Assembly (NCBI RefSeq): GCF_003323735.1
Contig: NZ_QOIM01000033.1
Location: 124,001 to 188,000, forward strand
Direction: 5' to 3'
DNA: 64,000 bases
From: Streptomyces reniochalinae
GTDB taxonomy: Bacteria; Actinomycetota; Actinomycetes; Streptomycetales; Streptomycetaceae
Part shown: piece after piece, positions 35,777 through 44,700 of the stretch
Position numbering within the stretch: position 1 is the stretch's first letter
Layout: every line of letters starts with the position of its first letter
Translations under genes and position numbers: made by a program
Notes under the pieces: generated by a model
The model's database searches: none
What the model saw: only the letters and a program-made list of their open reading frames with translations
Told to the model about the DNA's origin: nothing

Positions 35777-36493
35777 ATGGACAACTCTAGCGGCGTCGGC
35801 GTTCTCGACAAGGCGGCTTTGGTATTGAGCGCTCTGGAGTCCGGTCCGGCCACCCTCGCCGGGCTGGTCTCCGCGACCGGGCTCGCGCGCCCCACGGCGC
35901 ACCGGCTGGCGGTGGCCCTCGAACACCACCGCATGGTGGCCCGCGACATGCAGGGCCGGTTCATACTCGGCCCGCGGCTGGGCGAACTGGCCGCGGCGGC
36001 GGGCGAGGACCGGCTCCTCGCCTCGGCGAGCCCCGTACTCACCCACCTACGGGACGTGACCGGCGAGAGCGCCCAGCTCTACCGGCGCCAGGGCGACATG
36101 CGCATCTGCGTCGCCGCCGCCGAGCGCCTCTCGGGGCTGCGCGACACCGTCCCGGTCGGCTCCACGCTGCCGATGAAGGCGGGATCAGCGGCACAGATCC
36201 TGATGGCCTGGGAGGAGCCCGAGCGGCTGCACCGCGGGCTCCAGGGCGCCCGGTTCACCGCCACCGCGCTGTCCGGCGTACGGCGCCGGGGCTGGGCCCA
36301 GTCGATCGGCGAACGCGAGCCGGGCGTCGCCTCCGTCTCCGCGCCGGTGCGCGGCCCCTCCCACCGCGTCGTGGCCGCCGTCTCCGTCTCGGGCCCGATC
36401 GAGCGCCTGACCCGCCACCCAGGACGCATGCACGCCCAGGCCATCGTGGACGCCGCCGCCCGCCTCAGCGAGTCCCTGCGCCGCCCGAGCTGA
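35777..36493 (+). CDS. ndgR: IclR-family regulator NdgR
   Basis: Transcription regulator of leucine and other amino acid pathways and of antibiotic production. 238 residues. N-terminal winged helix-turn-helix: LDKAALVLSALESGPATLAGLVSATGLARPTAHRLAVAL. The C-terminal IclR effector domain has ERLSGLRDTVPVGSTLPMKAGSAAQILMAWE and [19 protein letters not shown]. The ATG at 35777 has almost no leader or ribosome binding site if transcription starts from the -10-like TATGAG at 35755, so the mRNA may be leaderless. It regulates the divergent leuCD. Confidence 0.95.
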   Translation: MDNSSGVGVLDKAALVLSALESGPATLAGLVSATGLARPTAHRLAVALEHHRMVARDMQGRFILGPRLGELAAAAGEDRLLASASPVLTHLRDVTGESAQLYRRQGDMRICVAAAERLSGLRDTVPVGSTLPMKAGSAAQILMAWEEPERLHRGLQGARFTATALSGVRRRGWAQSIGEREPGVASVSAPVRGPSHRVVAAVSVSGPIERLTRHPGRMHAQAIVDAAARLSESLRRPS

Positions 36494-36746
36494 CCCGCCG
36501 CCGCGCCGCCCGGCCCACTACGAGCCCGGAGCCCCAGGAGCCGGGCGGATACGGCCCGCGCGGGAGGTCCCAGAGCTTTCCCGCCCGGACCCGCGCAGGT
36601 CGAGGCCGGTGTGGTGCCGACGGTGCCGCACGAGCCCGTGCTGCCGAGTCCGCGGCGGCCGGCGCACGCGGAGGAGTCGGCGCGGCGCTTCGCGGGCGCG
36701 GACAGGGAGTGACGCCCGGCCCGCCCTCGCGGAGTGGAACACGGCA
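36494..36746. other. Intergenic region with a possible micro-gene
   Basis: 253 bases between ndgR and the shared terminator. On the plus strand 36611-36712 is a 33-codon frame starting GTG GTG (GAGG upstream) and ending TGA, with almost only G or C at third positions (VVPTVPHEPVLPSPRRPAH...). This could be a tiny gene, or the 3' remnant of a lost one. Nothing recognisable in it. Confidence 0.2.
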
Positions 36747-36776
36747 AAGGCCCCGCACCTGCTGGTGCGGGGCCTT
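36747..36776. terminator. Shared terminator of ndgR and the tRNA operon
   Basis: Perfect 13-bp stem AAGGCCCCGCACC/GGTGCGGGGCCTT with a TGCT loop and flanking A/T bases. It lies between ndgR (rightward) and tRNA-Glu (leftward). Confidence 0.85.
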
Positions 36777-36786
36777 CGTGATCGAG

Positions 36787-36859
36787 TACCCCCGACCGGA
36801 TTCGAACCGGCGCTACCGCCTTGAGAGGGCGGCGTGCTAGGCCGCTACACAACGGGGGC
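36787..36859 (-). tRNA. tRNA-Glu (CTC)
   Basis: 73 bases without encoded CCA. Acceptor GCCCCCG pairs with CGGGGGT (G-U at the end), discriminator A. Anticodon stem CCGCC/GGCGG with loop CTCTCAA gives anticodon CTC, reading GAG. T arm is CCGG-TTCGAAT-CCGG. Identical to the next copy. Confidence 0.97.
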
Positions 36860-36894
36860 CCTACCTGAGATCCCGACCTGTCGGACGGAATCCG

Positions 36895-36967
36895 TACCCC
36901 CGACCGGATTCGAACCGGCGCTACCGCCTTGAGAGGGCGGCGTGCTAGGCCGCTACACAACGGGGGC
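36895..36967 (-). tRNA. tRNA-Glu (CTC), second identical copy
   Basis: Same 73-base sequence as the neighbouring copy, 35 bases upstream of it in the same direction. Flanks differ, so only the gene body is duplicated. GAG is the dominant Glu codon in this genome, consistent with two doses. Confidence 0.97.
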
Positions 36968-37006
36968 CTCGATCTCGCGGAGGGTGTGACCTGCGCGCGG
37001 ATCTTG

Positions 37007-37078
37007 CTGGGCTACCAGGACTCGAACCTAGACTAACTGAACCAGAATCAGTCGTGCTGCCAATTACACCATAGCCCA
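37007..37078 (-). tRNA. tRNA-Gln (CTG)
   Basis: 72 bases. Acceptor TGGGCTA/TAGCCCA with discriminator G; anticodon stem ACTGA/TCAGT with loop TTCTGGT gives CTG, reading CAG. It lies between gltX and the two tRNA-Glu genes. Streptomycetes charge tRNA-Gln indirectly, through glutamylation and GatCAB amidation. Confidence 0.97.
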
Positions 37079-37258
37079 CCGAAACGCAACCCCCTGAACC
37101 GCAACCGGTTGCGGGGATCTTGTCTGGGTGGCCGCCTGCGGTTCCGGCCCTTTCGGCCTGCCCCGTTCGGCGACAGGAAGAACATTACCCGATGGAAGAC
37201 GGTGCTCCAAAACGAGTTCCGCCGGGCCCGCCACGGAGCACCGTCTTCCGTCCGGGGC

Positions 37259-38788
37259 CTACGAGTCCAGCTTCGCCAGGGCCGCGTCGACGCGCTCCAG
37301 GGTGCGGTCCTTGCCCAGCACCTGGAGGGACTCGAACAGGGGCAGCCCCACGGTGCGGCCCGTGACGGCGACGCGGACCGGCGCCTGGGCCTTGCCCAGC
37401 TTGAGGCCGTGTTCCTCGCCCGCGGCCAGGACGGCTTCCTTGAGCGCGTCGGCGGACGTCCAGTCGGCGACGTCCAGCTTGCCGCGCGCCGTGCGCAGCA
37501 GGTCGGCCGAGCCCTCCTTCATCGCCTTCTGCCAGGACTTCTCGTCCTCGACAGGCTGGTCGAGGAAGAGGAAGTCGACGTTGTCGGTGATGTCGGAGAG
37601 CACCGTGAGCCGGGTCTGGGCCAGCGGGGCCAGCTCCTCGAACGCCTGCTGGGAGAAGTTCCGCGCCGGCCACGGCGCGTAGGGGGCCTTCAGCCACGGC
37701 TCGCAGGCCGCGACGAAGTCGCCCAGCGGCAGCTCCCGCAGGTGCGTGGCGTTGATCGCCTCGCACTTCTTGAGGTCGAAGCGCGCCGGGTTGGCGTTGA
37801 CCTCGTGGATGTCGAAGGCGGCGACCATCTCGTCCCGCGAGAAGATGTCCCGGTCCTCGGAGATCGACCAGCCCAGCAGGGAGAGGTAGTTGAGCAGCCC
37901 CTCGGGGAGGAATCCGCGCTCCCGGTAGAGGTTGAGCGAGGACTGGGGGTCGCGCTTGGAGAGCTTCTTGTTGCCCTCGCCCATGACGTAGGGCAGGTGT
38001 GCGAACTCCGGGACGCGTTCGGCGATGCCCAGCTCCATCAGCGCCCAGTACAGGGCGATCTGGCGCGGGGTGGAGGAGAGCAGGTCCTCGCCGCGGAAGA
38101 CGTGCGTGATGTCCATCAGCGCGTCGTCGACCGGGTTGACCAGCGTGTAGAGAGGGGCACCGTTGGCACGCAGGATGCCGTAGTCGGTCACGTTCTCCGG
38201 CTGGAAGGTGATCTCGCCGCGCACCGCGTCGGTGAAGGTGATCGGCTCGTCCGGCATCCGGAAGCGGACGACGTGGCTGCGGCCCTCGGCCTCGTACGCG
38301 GCGATCCGCTCGCCGCTCAGGTCGCGGCACGCGCCGTCGTACCCGGAGGGGCGGCCCTCCTTGCGGGCCTGCTCGCGACGGTGCTCCAGCTCCTCGGCGG
38401 TGCAGTAGCAGGGGTAGGCGTAACCGCCGTCCAGCAGCTTGCGCGCGACGTCCGCGTAGATGTCCATGCGCTGGGACTGGCGGTAGGGGCCGTGCGGGCC
38501 GCCGCCCGCGACGAAGCCGTCCTCACGGACCTCCGGGCCCTCGTCCCAGTCCAGTCCCAGCCAGCGCATCGCGTCCAGCAGCTGCTGGTAGGACTCCTCC
38601 GAGTCGCGGGCCGCGTCGGTGTCCTCGATGCGGAAGACCAGGGTGCCGCCCGTGTGCCGGGCGTACGCCCAGTTGAACAGGGCGGTACGGACCAGGCCCA
38701 CGTGGGGGTTGCCGGTCGGGGAGGGACAGAAACGTACGCGGACGTCCGAGCCCGCGGTCCCTTCCCTCCCGGAGAACTCAGTAGTCAC
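37259..38788 (-). CDS. gltX: Glutamate--tRNA ligase
   Basis: Class I aminoacyl-tRNA synthetase charging tRNA-Glu; in bacteria without GlnRS, including streptomycetes, it also mischarges tRNA-Gln. 509 residues. VRFCPSPTGNPHVGLVRTALFNW holds the HIGH-type motif (PHVG), IEDTDAARDSEESYQQLLD follows, and KLSKRDPQSSLNLY is the KMSKS motif. The GTG at 38788 overlaps the stop of the FAH gene by 11 bases. tRNA-Gln and two tRNA-Glu genes, its substrates, lie directly downstream. Confidence 0.97.
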   Translation of the reverse strand: MTTEFSGREGTAGSDVRVRFCPSPTGNPHVGLVRTALFNWAYARHTGGTLVFRIEDTDAARDSEESYQQLLDAMRWLGLDWDEGPEVREDGFVAGGGPHGPYRQSQRMDIYADVARKLLDGGYAYPCYCTAEELEHRREQARKEGRPSGYDGACRDLSGERIAAYEAEGRSHVVRFRMPDEPITFTDAVRGEITFQPENVTDYGILRANGAPLYTLVNPVDDALMDITHVFRGEDLLSSTPRQIALYWALMELGIAERVPEFAHLPYVMGEGNKKLSKRDPQSSLNLYRERGFLPEGLLNYLSLLGWSISEDRDIFSRDEMVAAFDIHEVNANPARFDLKKCEAINATHLRELPLGDFVAACEPWLKAPYAPWPARNFSQQAFEELAPLAQTRLTVLSDITDNVDFLFLDQPVEDEKSWQKAMKEGSADLLRTARGKLDVADWTSADALKEAVLAAGEEHGLKLGKAQAPVRVAVTGRTVGLPLFESLQVLGKDRTLERVDAALAKLDS

Positions 38789-39563
38789 GCTTGATCACCT
38801 TGTTGGTGAGAGTGCCGATTCCTTCGATGGTGACGGCGACCTCGTCGCCGACGTGCAGGGGGCCGACACCCGCGGGGGTGCCGGTGAGGATGACGTCGCC
38901 GGGCAGGAGGGTCATCGCCTCCGTGATGTGGACGATCAGGTCCTCGATGGGCCTGACCATCTCGCTGGTGCGGCCGAGCTGGCGCTGTTCGCCGTTGACG
39001 GTGCACATGATGCCGACGTCGGCCGGGTCCAGGTCCGTCTCCGTCCACGGGCCGAGGGGGCAGGAGCTGTCGAAGCCCTTGGCCCGGGCCCACTGCTTCT
39101 CCGAGCGCTGGGTGTCACGCGCGGTGACGTCGTTGGCGCAGGTGTAGCCGAGGATGACGTCCCGGGCGCGTTCGCGGGGCACGTCCTTGCACATGCGGCC
39201 GATGACCACGGCCAGCTCCGCCTCGTGGTGCAGCTCGGAGGAGAAGGAGGGGTAGGCGACGGGGTCGCCGGGCCCGATGACGGAGGTCGACGGCTTGAAG
39301 AAGGTGACCGGTGTCTCGTCGACCTCGTTGCCCATCTCCTTGGCGTGCTCGGCGTAGTTCCGCCCGATCGCCACGACCTTGTTGGGGAGGGTCGGCGGGA
39401 GCAGCCTGACCTTGTTCAGGGGGAGCTTGTGGCCCGTGCGCTCGAACTCCGCGAAGGGGTGGCCCTTGATGATGTCGAGGACGGGGCCCTCGGGGGTCGA
39501 GGGCTCGCCCTCCACGACGCCGAAACCCACGGTTCCGTCCAGGGAGAATCTTGCGATGCGCAC
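38778..39563 (-). CDS. Fumarylacetoacetate hydrolase-family protein
   Basis: A 261-residue FAH-family enzyme (acylpyruvate hydrolase or oxaloacetate decarboxylase type). Metal-binding Glu residues are in SSELHHEAELAVVIG; AIGRNYAEHAKEMG, FFKPSTSVIGPGDPV, GYTCANDVTARDTQ, GPWTETDLDP and VILTGTPAGVGPLHVGD are the other family motifs. The exact substrate cannot be told. The GTG at 39563 has AAAGGA upstream. It overlaps gltX by 11 bases, so gltX translation may depend on it; the functional link is unclear. Confidence 0.92.
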   Translation of the reverse strand: MRIARFSLDGTVGFGVVEGEPSTPEGPVLDIIKGHPFAEFERTGHKLPLNKVRLLPPTLPNKVVAIGRNYAEHAKEMGNEVDETPVTFFKPSTSVIGPGDPVAYPSFSSELHHEAELAVVIGRMCKDVPRERARDVILGYTCANDVTARDTQRSEKQWARAKGFDSSCPLGPWTETDLDPADVGIMCTVNGEQRQLGRTSEMVRPIEDLIVHITEAMTLLPGDVILTGTPAGVGPLHVGDEVAVTIEGIGTLTNKVIKRDY

Positions 39564-39701
39564 GGGGGTCCTTTGATACCGGTGTCAATGGCTGGGACCC
39601 CAGCGTATTCCACCGGCCGCGCAGGGCGGGGCCGGGTGTTTTCGTCCCGTGCCCCGCCCTTCCTCGCCCGTGGCCCTCCCCCGACTCACCCCGGCCCCGT
39701 C

Positions 39702-39752
39702 CGTGAGACGTCCCGGCCGGCGGCCCGCGTGAGACGTCCCGGCCGTCGGCCC
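39702..39752. repeat. Two-copy 26-base tandem repeat
   Basis: The segment CGTGAGACGTCCCGGCCG followed by GGCGGCCC or TCGGCCC occurs at 39702 and 39728, downstream of cvnD of the first conservon. Each unit contains the palindrome GACGTC. The function is unknown. Confidence 0.7.
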
Positions 39753-39765
39753 GGCTGCGCGCTCC

Positions 39766-40362
39766 TCAGCGAAGCCGCGCCATCAACGCGTGTTCCACCA
39801 GCGTGATCAGTGCGCTCTTGGCGTCGGCGCGGTGGCGCGCGTCGGTGGTGATGATCGGGGCGTCGGGGCCGATTTGCAGCGCCTCGCGGACCTCTTCGGG
39901 CGAGTAGGGCTGGTGCCCGTCGAACCCGTTGAGGGCGATGACGAAGGGGAGCCCGCTGTTCTCGAAGTAGTCCACCGCGGGGAAGCAGTCCGCCAGCCGG
40001 CGGGTGTCCACCAGCACCACGGCACCGATGGCACCGCGCACCAGGTCGTCCCACATGAACCAGAACCGGTCCTGACCCGGCGTACCGAACAGGTACAGGA
40101 TCAGGTCCTGGTCGAGCGTGATGCGGCCGAAGTCCATGGCCACCGTCGTGGTGGTCTTGTCGGCCGTGTGCGTGAGGTCGTCGATACCGGCCGAGGCTGA
40201 GGTCATCACGGCCTCGGTGCGCAGCGGGTTGATCTCCGAGACCGCGCCGACGAAGGTCGTCTTGCCCACGCCGAAGCCGCCGGCCACCACGATTTTCGCG
40301 GAGGTCGTCGAACGGGCTGTCGTATCTTCGACGGGCCCGGCGCTAGAGCTTCCGAAGTCCAC
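39766..40362 (-). CDS. cvnD1: Conservon GTPase CvnD, first copy
   Basis: Ras-like small GTPase of a conservon, thought to switch signalling from the membrane kinase CvnA. 198 residues. KIVVAGGFGVGKTTFVGAVSEI is the P-loop, FGTPGQDRFWFMWDDLVRGAI the switch II region (PGQ), and ALNGFD takes the place of NKxD. VDTRRLADCFPAVDYFENSGLPF is typical of CvnD. The GTG at 40362 overlaps the cvnC stop by 20 bases. A stretch of 158 bases (39950-40107) is identical to the second conservon's cvnD. Confidence 0.96.
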   Translation of the reverse strand: MDFGSSSAGPVEDTTARSTTSAKIVVAGGFGVGKTTFVGAVSEINPLRTEAVMTSASAGIDDLTHTADKTTTTVAMDFGRITLDQDLILYLFGTPGQDRFWFMWDDLVRGAIGAVVLVDTRRLADCFPAVDYFENSGLPFVIALNGFDGHQPYSPEEVREALQIGPDAPIITTDARHRADAKSALITLVEHALMARLR

Positions 40363-41215
40363 TGAGCACCCTTTCGAGCAGTGTCACGTCTGGCTGGCCG
40401 TCGGCGGTGGTCTCGTCGCCACCGGGCTGGTGGATGGCCACGAGCCCGGCTTCGGCCAGGTCGGCGACGAGAATCCGGGCGACGCCGAGCGGGATGGTCA
40501 GGAGTGCGGAGATCTCGGCGACCGACTTGATCTCGTAGCACAGGCGGCAGATCCGCTGGTGCTCCGGGAGCTGGCCCTGGAGCTGGGCGGGGTCCGCCGT
40601 GGTGTGCACCAGCGCCTCGATGGCGAGCTGGTAGCGGGGACGGGTCCGGCCACCCGTCATGGCATAGGGGCGCACCAGCGGCTGCTGCGGGGGCGGGGAG
40701 TGTTCGGCGCTTCGCTCGTTGGCGGCCGACATCTCACCGTGCGTGGGCTGCACCGGCTGGATACGGGACTGCTGGGGTCGCCGCTGCTGGGGCTGCGGTG
40801 CCTGGTGCGGCGACTGGGGGTGGGGCTGCTGCGGTTGCTGCGCCCCCTGGTCCGGCTGCGCCTGATGGGGCGGCTGGGCCTGGTGGGGCGGCTGGGCCTG
40901 GTGGGGCGGCTGGGCCTGGTGGGGCGGCTGCTGACCGTACTGGGGCTGCGCGGGGGGCTGGGGCTGTCCGTGCTGCGGCTGCCCGGGCGGCTGCTGCCGG
41001 CCCTGGTGCGGCGGCTGCTGCCCCTGGTGCGGCGCGTGCGGCTGCGGGTCGGCGGGGCCGGCCGGGCGCTGGACGTGCTCGCTGGGAGCCGAAGGGAAGT
41101 TGAAACGGTTCAGGAAGGGCGCGTCCCCGCCCGGGGCCGCGGCCGACTGGGCGTCCTGCGGCTGGTCGGTATGACCACTGCCGTACGACGACGGACCTCC
41201 TGGGGGCGTTGCCAC
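40343..41215 (-). CDS. cvnC1: Conservon protein CvnC (DUF742), with Pro/Gln repeats
   Basis: DUF742 protein of the conservon complex, 290 residues. The conserved C-terminal part begins at QQPLVRPYAMTGGRTRPRYQLAIEAL and has HQRICRLCYEIKSVAEISALL, IPLGVARILVADLAEAGLVAIH and LLERVLSGLRKL, a winged-helix-like fold. The N-terminal 165 residues are rich in Pro, Gln and His and include four HQAQPP units encoded by an 18-base tandem repeat (about 40865-40929). The second conservon's CvnC lacks this part. The GTG at 41215 has GGAGGAAA upstream. Confidence 0.95.
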   Translation of the reverse strand: MATPPGGPSSYGSGHTDQPQDAQSAAAPGGDAPFLNRFNFPSAPSEHVQRPAGPADPQPHAPHQGQQPPHQGRQQPPGQPQHGQPQPPAQPQYGQQPPHQAQPPHQAQPPHQAQPPHQAQPDQGAQQPQQPHPQSPHQAPQPQQRRPQQSRIQPVQPTHGEMSAANERSAEHSPPPQQPLVRPYAMTGGRTRPRYQLAIEALVHTTADPAQLQGQLPEHQRICRLCYEIKSVAEISALLTIPLGVARILVADLAEAGLVAIHQPGGDETTADGQPDVTLLERVLSGLRKL

Positions 41216-41310
41216 GTTTCCTCCTCCGACTCACGGACATACGGCCGTCTGCGCTCACGGCACCTTATGGCGCCCGGACGCGATGCGCACGGCCGCGGGT
41301 CAGTTGTGCC

Positions 41311-41733
41311 CTAGTTGAGAAGACTGCCCTGCAGTTCCGCGCGCAGATCCGGGGTGAGGACGCCTCCCGCGCGATCGACCAGCAGGGCCATCTCGTAGCC
41401 GACCAGACCGATGTCGGCCTCCGGGTGGGCGAGGACGGCGAGCGAGGAACCGTCGGAGATGGCCATGATGAACAGGAAGCCGCGCTCCATCTCCACCACG
41501 GTCTGGTTGACCACGCCGCCCTCGAAGATGCGGGAGGCACCGGACGTCAGCGAGGTCAGCCCCGAGGCCACCGCCGCCAGTTGGTCGGCGCGGTCGCGGG
41601 GAAAGCCCTCGGACATCGCGAGCAGAAGTCCGTCGGCGGAGACCACCACGGTGTGGGAGACCCCGGGGGTGTTCTCCACGAAGTTGGTGATCAACCAGTT
41701 CAGGTTCTGCGCCGCCTGGCTCATCGGGCTCAC
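41311..41733 (-). CDS. cvnB1: Conservon roadblock/LC7 protein CvnB, first copy
   Basis: A 140-residue roadblock/LC7 protein, likely the GTPase-activating or scaffold partner of CvnD. MSQAAQNLNWLITNFVENTPGVSHTVVVSADGLLLAMS, GASRIFEGGVVNQTVVEMERGFLFIMAISDGSSLAVLA and ADIGLVGYEMALLVDRAG are the hallmarks. It starts at a GTG 1 base after the cvnA stop, with its AGGAG inside the end of cvnA. The protein differs from the second copy at only a few positions. Confidence 0.96.
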   Translation of the reverse strand: MSPMSQAAQNLNWLITNFVENTPGVSHTVVVSADGLLLAMSEGFPRDRADQLAAVASGLTSLTSGASRIFEGGVVNQTVVEMERGFLFIMAISDGSSLAVLAHPEADIGLVGYEMALLVDRAGGVLTPDLRAELQGSLLN

Positions 41734-41734
41734 A

Positions 41735-44700
41735 CTAACGCTCCTGATCGTAGGTGCTGCCGGGGCCGAAGCCCTGTCGGTCGGTCTGGTCGGGGTCGCC
41801 CGCCGTGCGTCCCTGGCGGATGCCGCGGTGCAGATTACTCAGCCTGCCCCGCACGTCCTCGGGCGCGCGGGAGACCGAGGGGCCGCCCCGCTGGTTCTCC
41901 TCAGCGGCGCCCGCGACCAGGTTGGCCCTGGGCACCCGCCGCGGCAGTCCGGAGGTGGTGATGCCACCGGCCTGCGGGTCGCGCAACTGGCCCGCCCTGT
42001 CCCAGCGTTCGTCGTTCTCGTTCCGCCGGGGCATTCCGGTTTCGTCCGGTGACGAGGGCCGCTCGGACTGCGCGAACGGTGCCTGTCCGCCGTGCGCCGG
42101 GTCCGGGCCGCCCGCTCCCCCGTCCCCTTCCTGCTGCGCTCGCCCCGGCTCACGACGCGGGAGGCCCGCTTCGGTGGTGGTGCGATAGCTGCTGGGGAGG
42201 GGACCCTGACGGTCGAAGCCTACGCGCTCGGCGTCCGTCTCTGCCATGCCGACGGAGGATTCCGCTTCTGGCTGCGGCGAGCCGTACTGGCTTTCGTACG
42301 GGCTGAGTTGGCTCCTGGCATCCTGCTGCTCCGGGGCACCGGGGAGCCTCGCGCCCGACCCGTCGAAGGACTGCGGGTGGCCGGTCGCGTAGGGCTGGTC
42401 GTGCGGGCTCGCGAAGGGGTCCTGGCTCTGCGAAGGACCGTAGGGCTGCCCGTACTGCTGGTCGAACTGCTGGTCGTGCCCGGCGCCCGCGTACTGCTGC
42501 GCGGCGATCTCACCCGAGGGCTCGTAGCCCTGCGGGTACCCGCCGCCCTGTCCCGGGAGGGGACCCCGCTGCTCGGGGAAGTGCGGTTGCTGCTGGAACT
42601 CCGTCGTCCCGGTGCCCTCAGCGGGGAACCGCTGGCGGTCCGCGGGCCCCCTCGGCAAGGACGGGGCCGAGGCACCGTAGCGCGAGTCGTCGAAGCCCAG
42701 TTCCGCGGCCGAGCGGGAATCATCGTGCACCGGGCGGGCGCCCTCGTTCTGGTGCTCGGGGACGATCCGGGAGACGGTGAAGTCCTCCTCGAGGCCCTCC
42801 TCCCCTCCCCCGCCGTGGGTGATCACGTCGGGCAGCATCACCAGCGAGGTGGTGCCCGCCTGCTCGCCCGAGGGCCGCAGCTGGACGCGGATCCCGTGCC
42901 GGTCGGCGAGCCGGCCGACCACGAACAGGCCCATGCGCTGGGACACGGCGGCGTCCACCGTGGGCGGGTTGGCGAGCTTGTGGTTGATGTCCGCGAAGTC
43001 CTCGGCGGTCAGTCCGATGCCCTTGTCGTGGATCTCGACCATCATCCGGCCGTCCGGGAGCCGCGTCGCGGTCACCCGCACCTTGGACTGCGGCGACGAG
43101 AACGAGGCGGCGTTCTCCAGCAGCTCGGCGAGCAGGTGCACCAGGTCGTTGACCACCTGCCCGTGGATGTCCGTCTCCGGGATGCCGGTGATCTCGATGC
43201 GCTCGTAGTGCTCGACCTCGGAGGAGGCCGCGCGCAGGATGTCGACCAGCGGCACCGGCTCCGTCCAGCGGCGGCCGGGCTCCTCACCCGCGAGAACCAG
43301 CAGGTTCTCGCCGTTGCGGCGCATGCGGGTGGCCAGGTGGTCCATCCGGAAGAGCTTCTCCAGCTGGTCCGGGTCGGCCTCGCTGTTCTCCATCTCCGTG
43401 ACCAGGCCCAGCTGGCGCTCGATGAGGCCCTGGTTCCGTCGCGAGAGGTTCGTGAAGATCGCGTTGACGTTGCCGCGCAGCATCGCCTGCTCGGCCGCGA
43501 GCCGTACGGCCTCGCGGTGCACCTGGTCGAACGCGCGGGCGACCTCGCCGATCTCGTCCCTGCTGGTGAGCGGGATGGGCGCCACCCGCGTGTCCACCCG
43601 GCCGGGGTCGGTGCGCGAGAGCTGGTCGACGAGCATCGGCAGCCGCTGCTGGGCGACGTCGAAGGCCGCCGCACGCAGCGCCCGCATGTTCAGACTCATG
43701 GCGCGGGCCATCCGCCCGGCCACCACGAACGCGAGCAGCAGCGCCACCAGCACGATCGCGGAGTTGATGATCGCGTCACGGCGGGCGTCGGAGGCGATGC
43801 TCTCCGTCTCCGCGACCGCGTCGCGCGTCAGCTTCGACTCCACGGCACGGTAGGCGTCGAACGTGGCGGTGGAGGTCGCGAACCAGCTGTCGGTGGTGAT
43901 GCCCTTGGCGCGCAGCTCACGGGCGCTCGCACCGGAGCCGATGGCCTTGACCATCGCGTCCATGGAGGGCGGCGCCACGAACTTCCGTCCGCTCGCCGTC
44001 GCCTTCTCGCGCGCCGCCTGTACGCGCGCGCTGCCCGCCTTCTTGGCCTTGGCGACCTGCTCCTTGAGCAGGTCCACGTCCTCGGGGCGGCCGCCGGAGG
44101 TGTACTCGCCCAGGGCGATGCGCTCCAGGTAGTGGTACGAGGCCAGCGCGGTGAGCTGCGCTTCCTTGTCCTTGGCGGAGGGCCCCGGCTTGACGAGCAG
44201 GTGGGTGCCCAGCGAGCGCTGGAGGGACTCGGCGGCCTTGGCCAGCGAGATGGCGTAGACCGTGCGGCCGTAGGAGGTGACGTTGCCGGTGCCCAGACCC
44301 AGCTCGTTGGCGAACTCCATCAGCGGGTGCTGGACGTCGACGTAGCCCTCCTCCGTCTGCACCCCGCTCAGTTCCCCGGAGAACGCGGCGGTGCGCAGGG
44401 CGGGGAGCTTCGGTTCGGCCTTCTCGAACGCGGCGAGCCGGCGCTTGAGGCCGGGATTGTCCGGCAGGTGGGTGGCGGCGCGCTTGAACTTCTTGGCGGC
44501 CGCGTCCGTGGCGTCCCTGGCCTTCTTGACCTCGGAGGTGTCCCTCTTTCCCTTCAGCAGCGGCTCGGCGGTCCTGTCACGCTCGTCGATGAGGGCGTTG
44601 CCGTAATCGGCTGCCGCCTCGACGAGTTCGGCCGTACGCTGGGCCTCCTTGGCGTCCTGCCACGCGGCGATGTCGGACTCGACCTTGAATCCGCCGAAGA

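Noticed and set aside
40860..40930. CRISPR-like short repeats
   Set aside because: An 18-base in-frame tandem repeat coding for HQAQPP in cvnC1, with no spacers and no cas genes.
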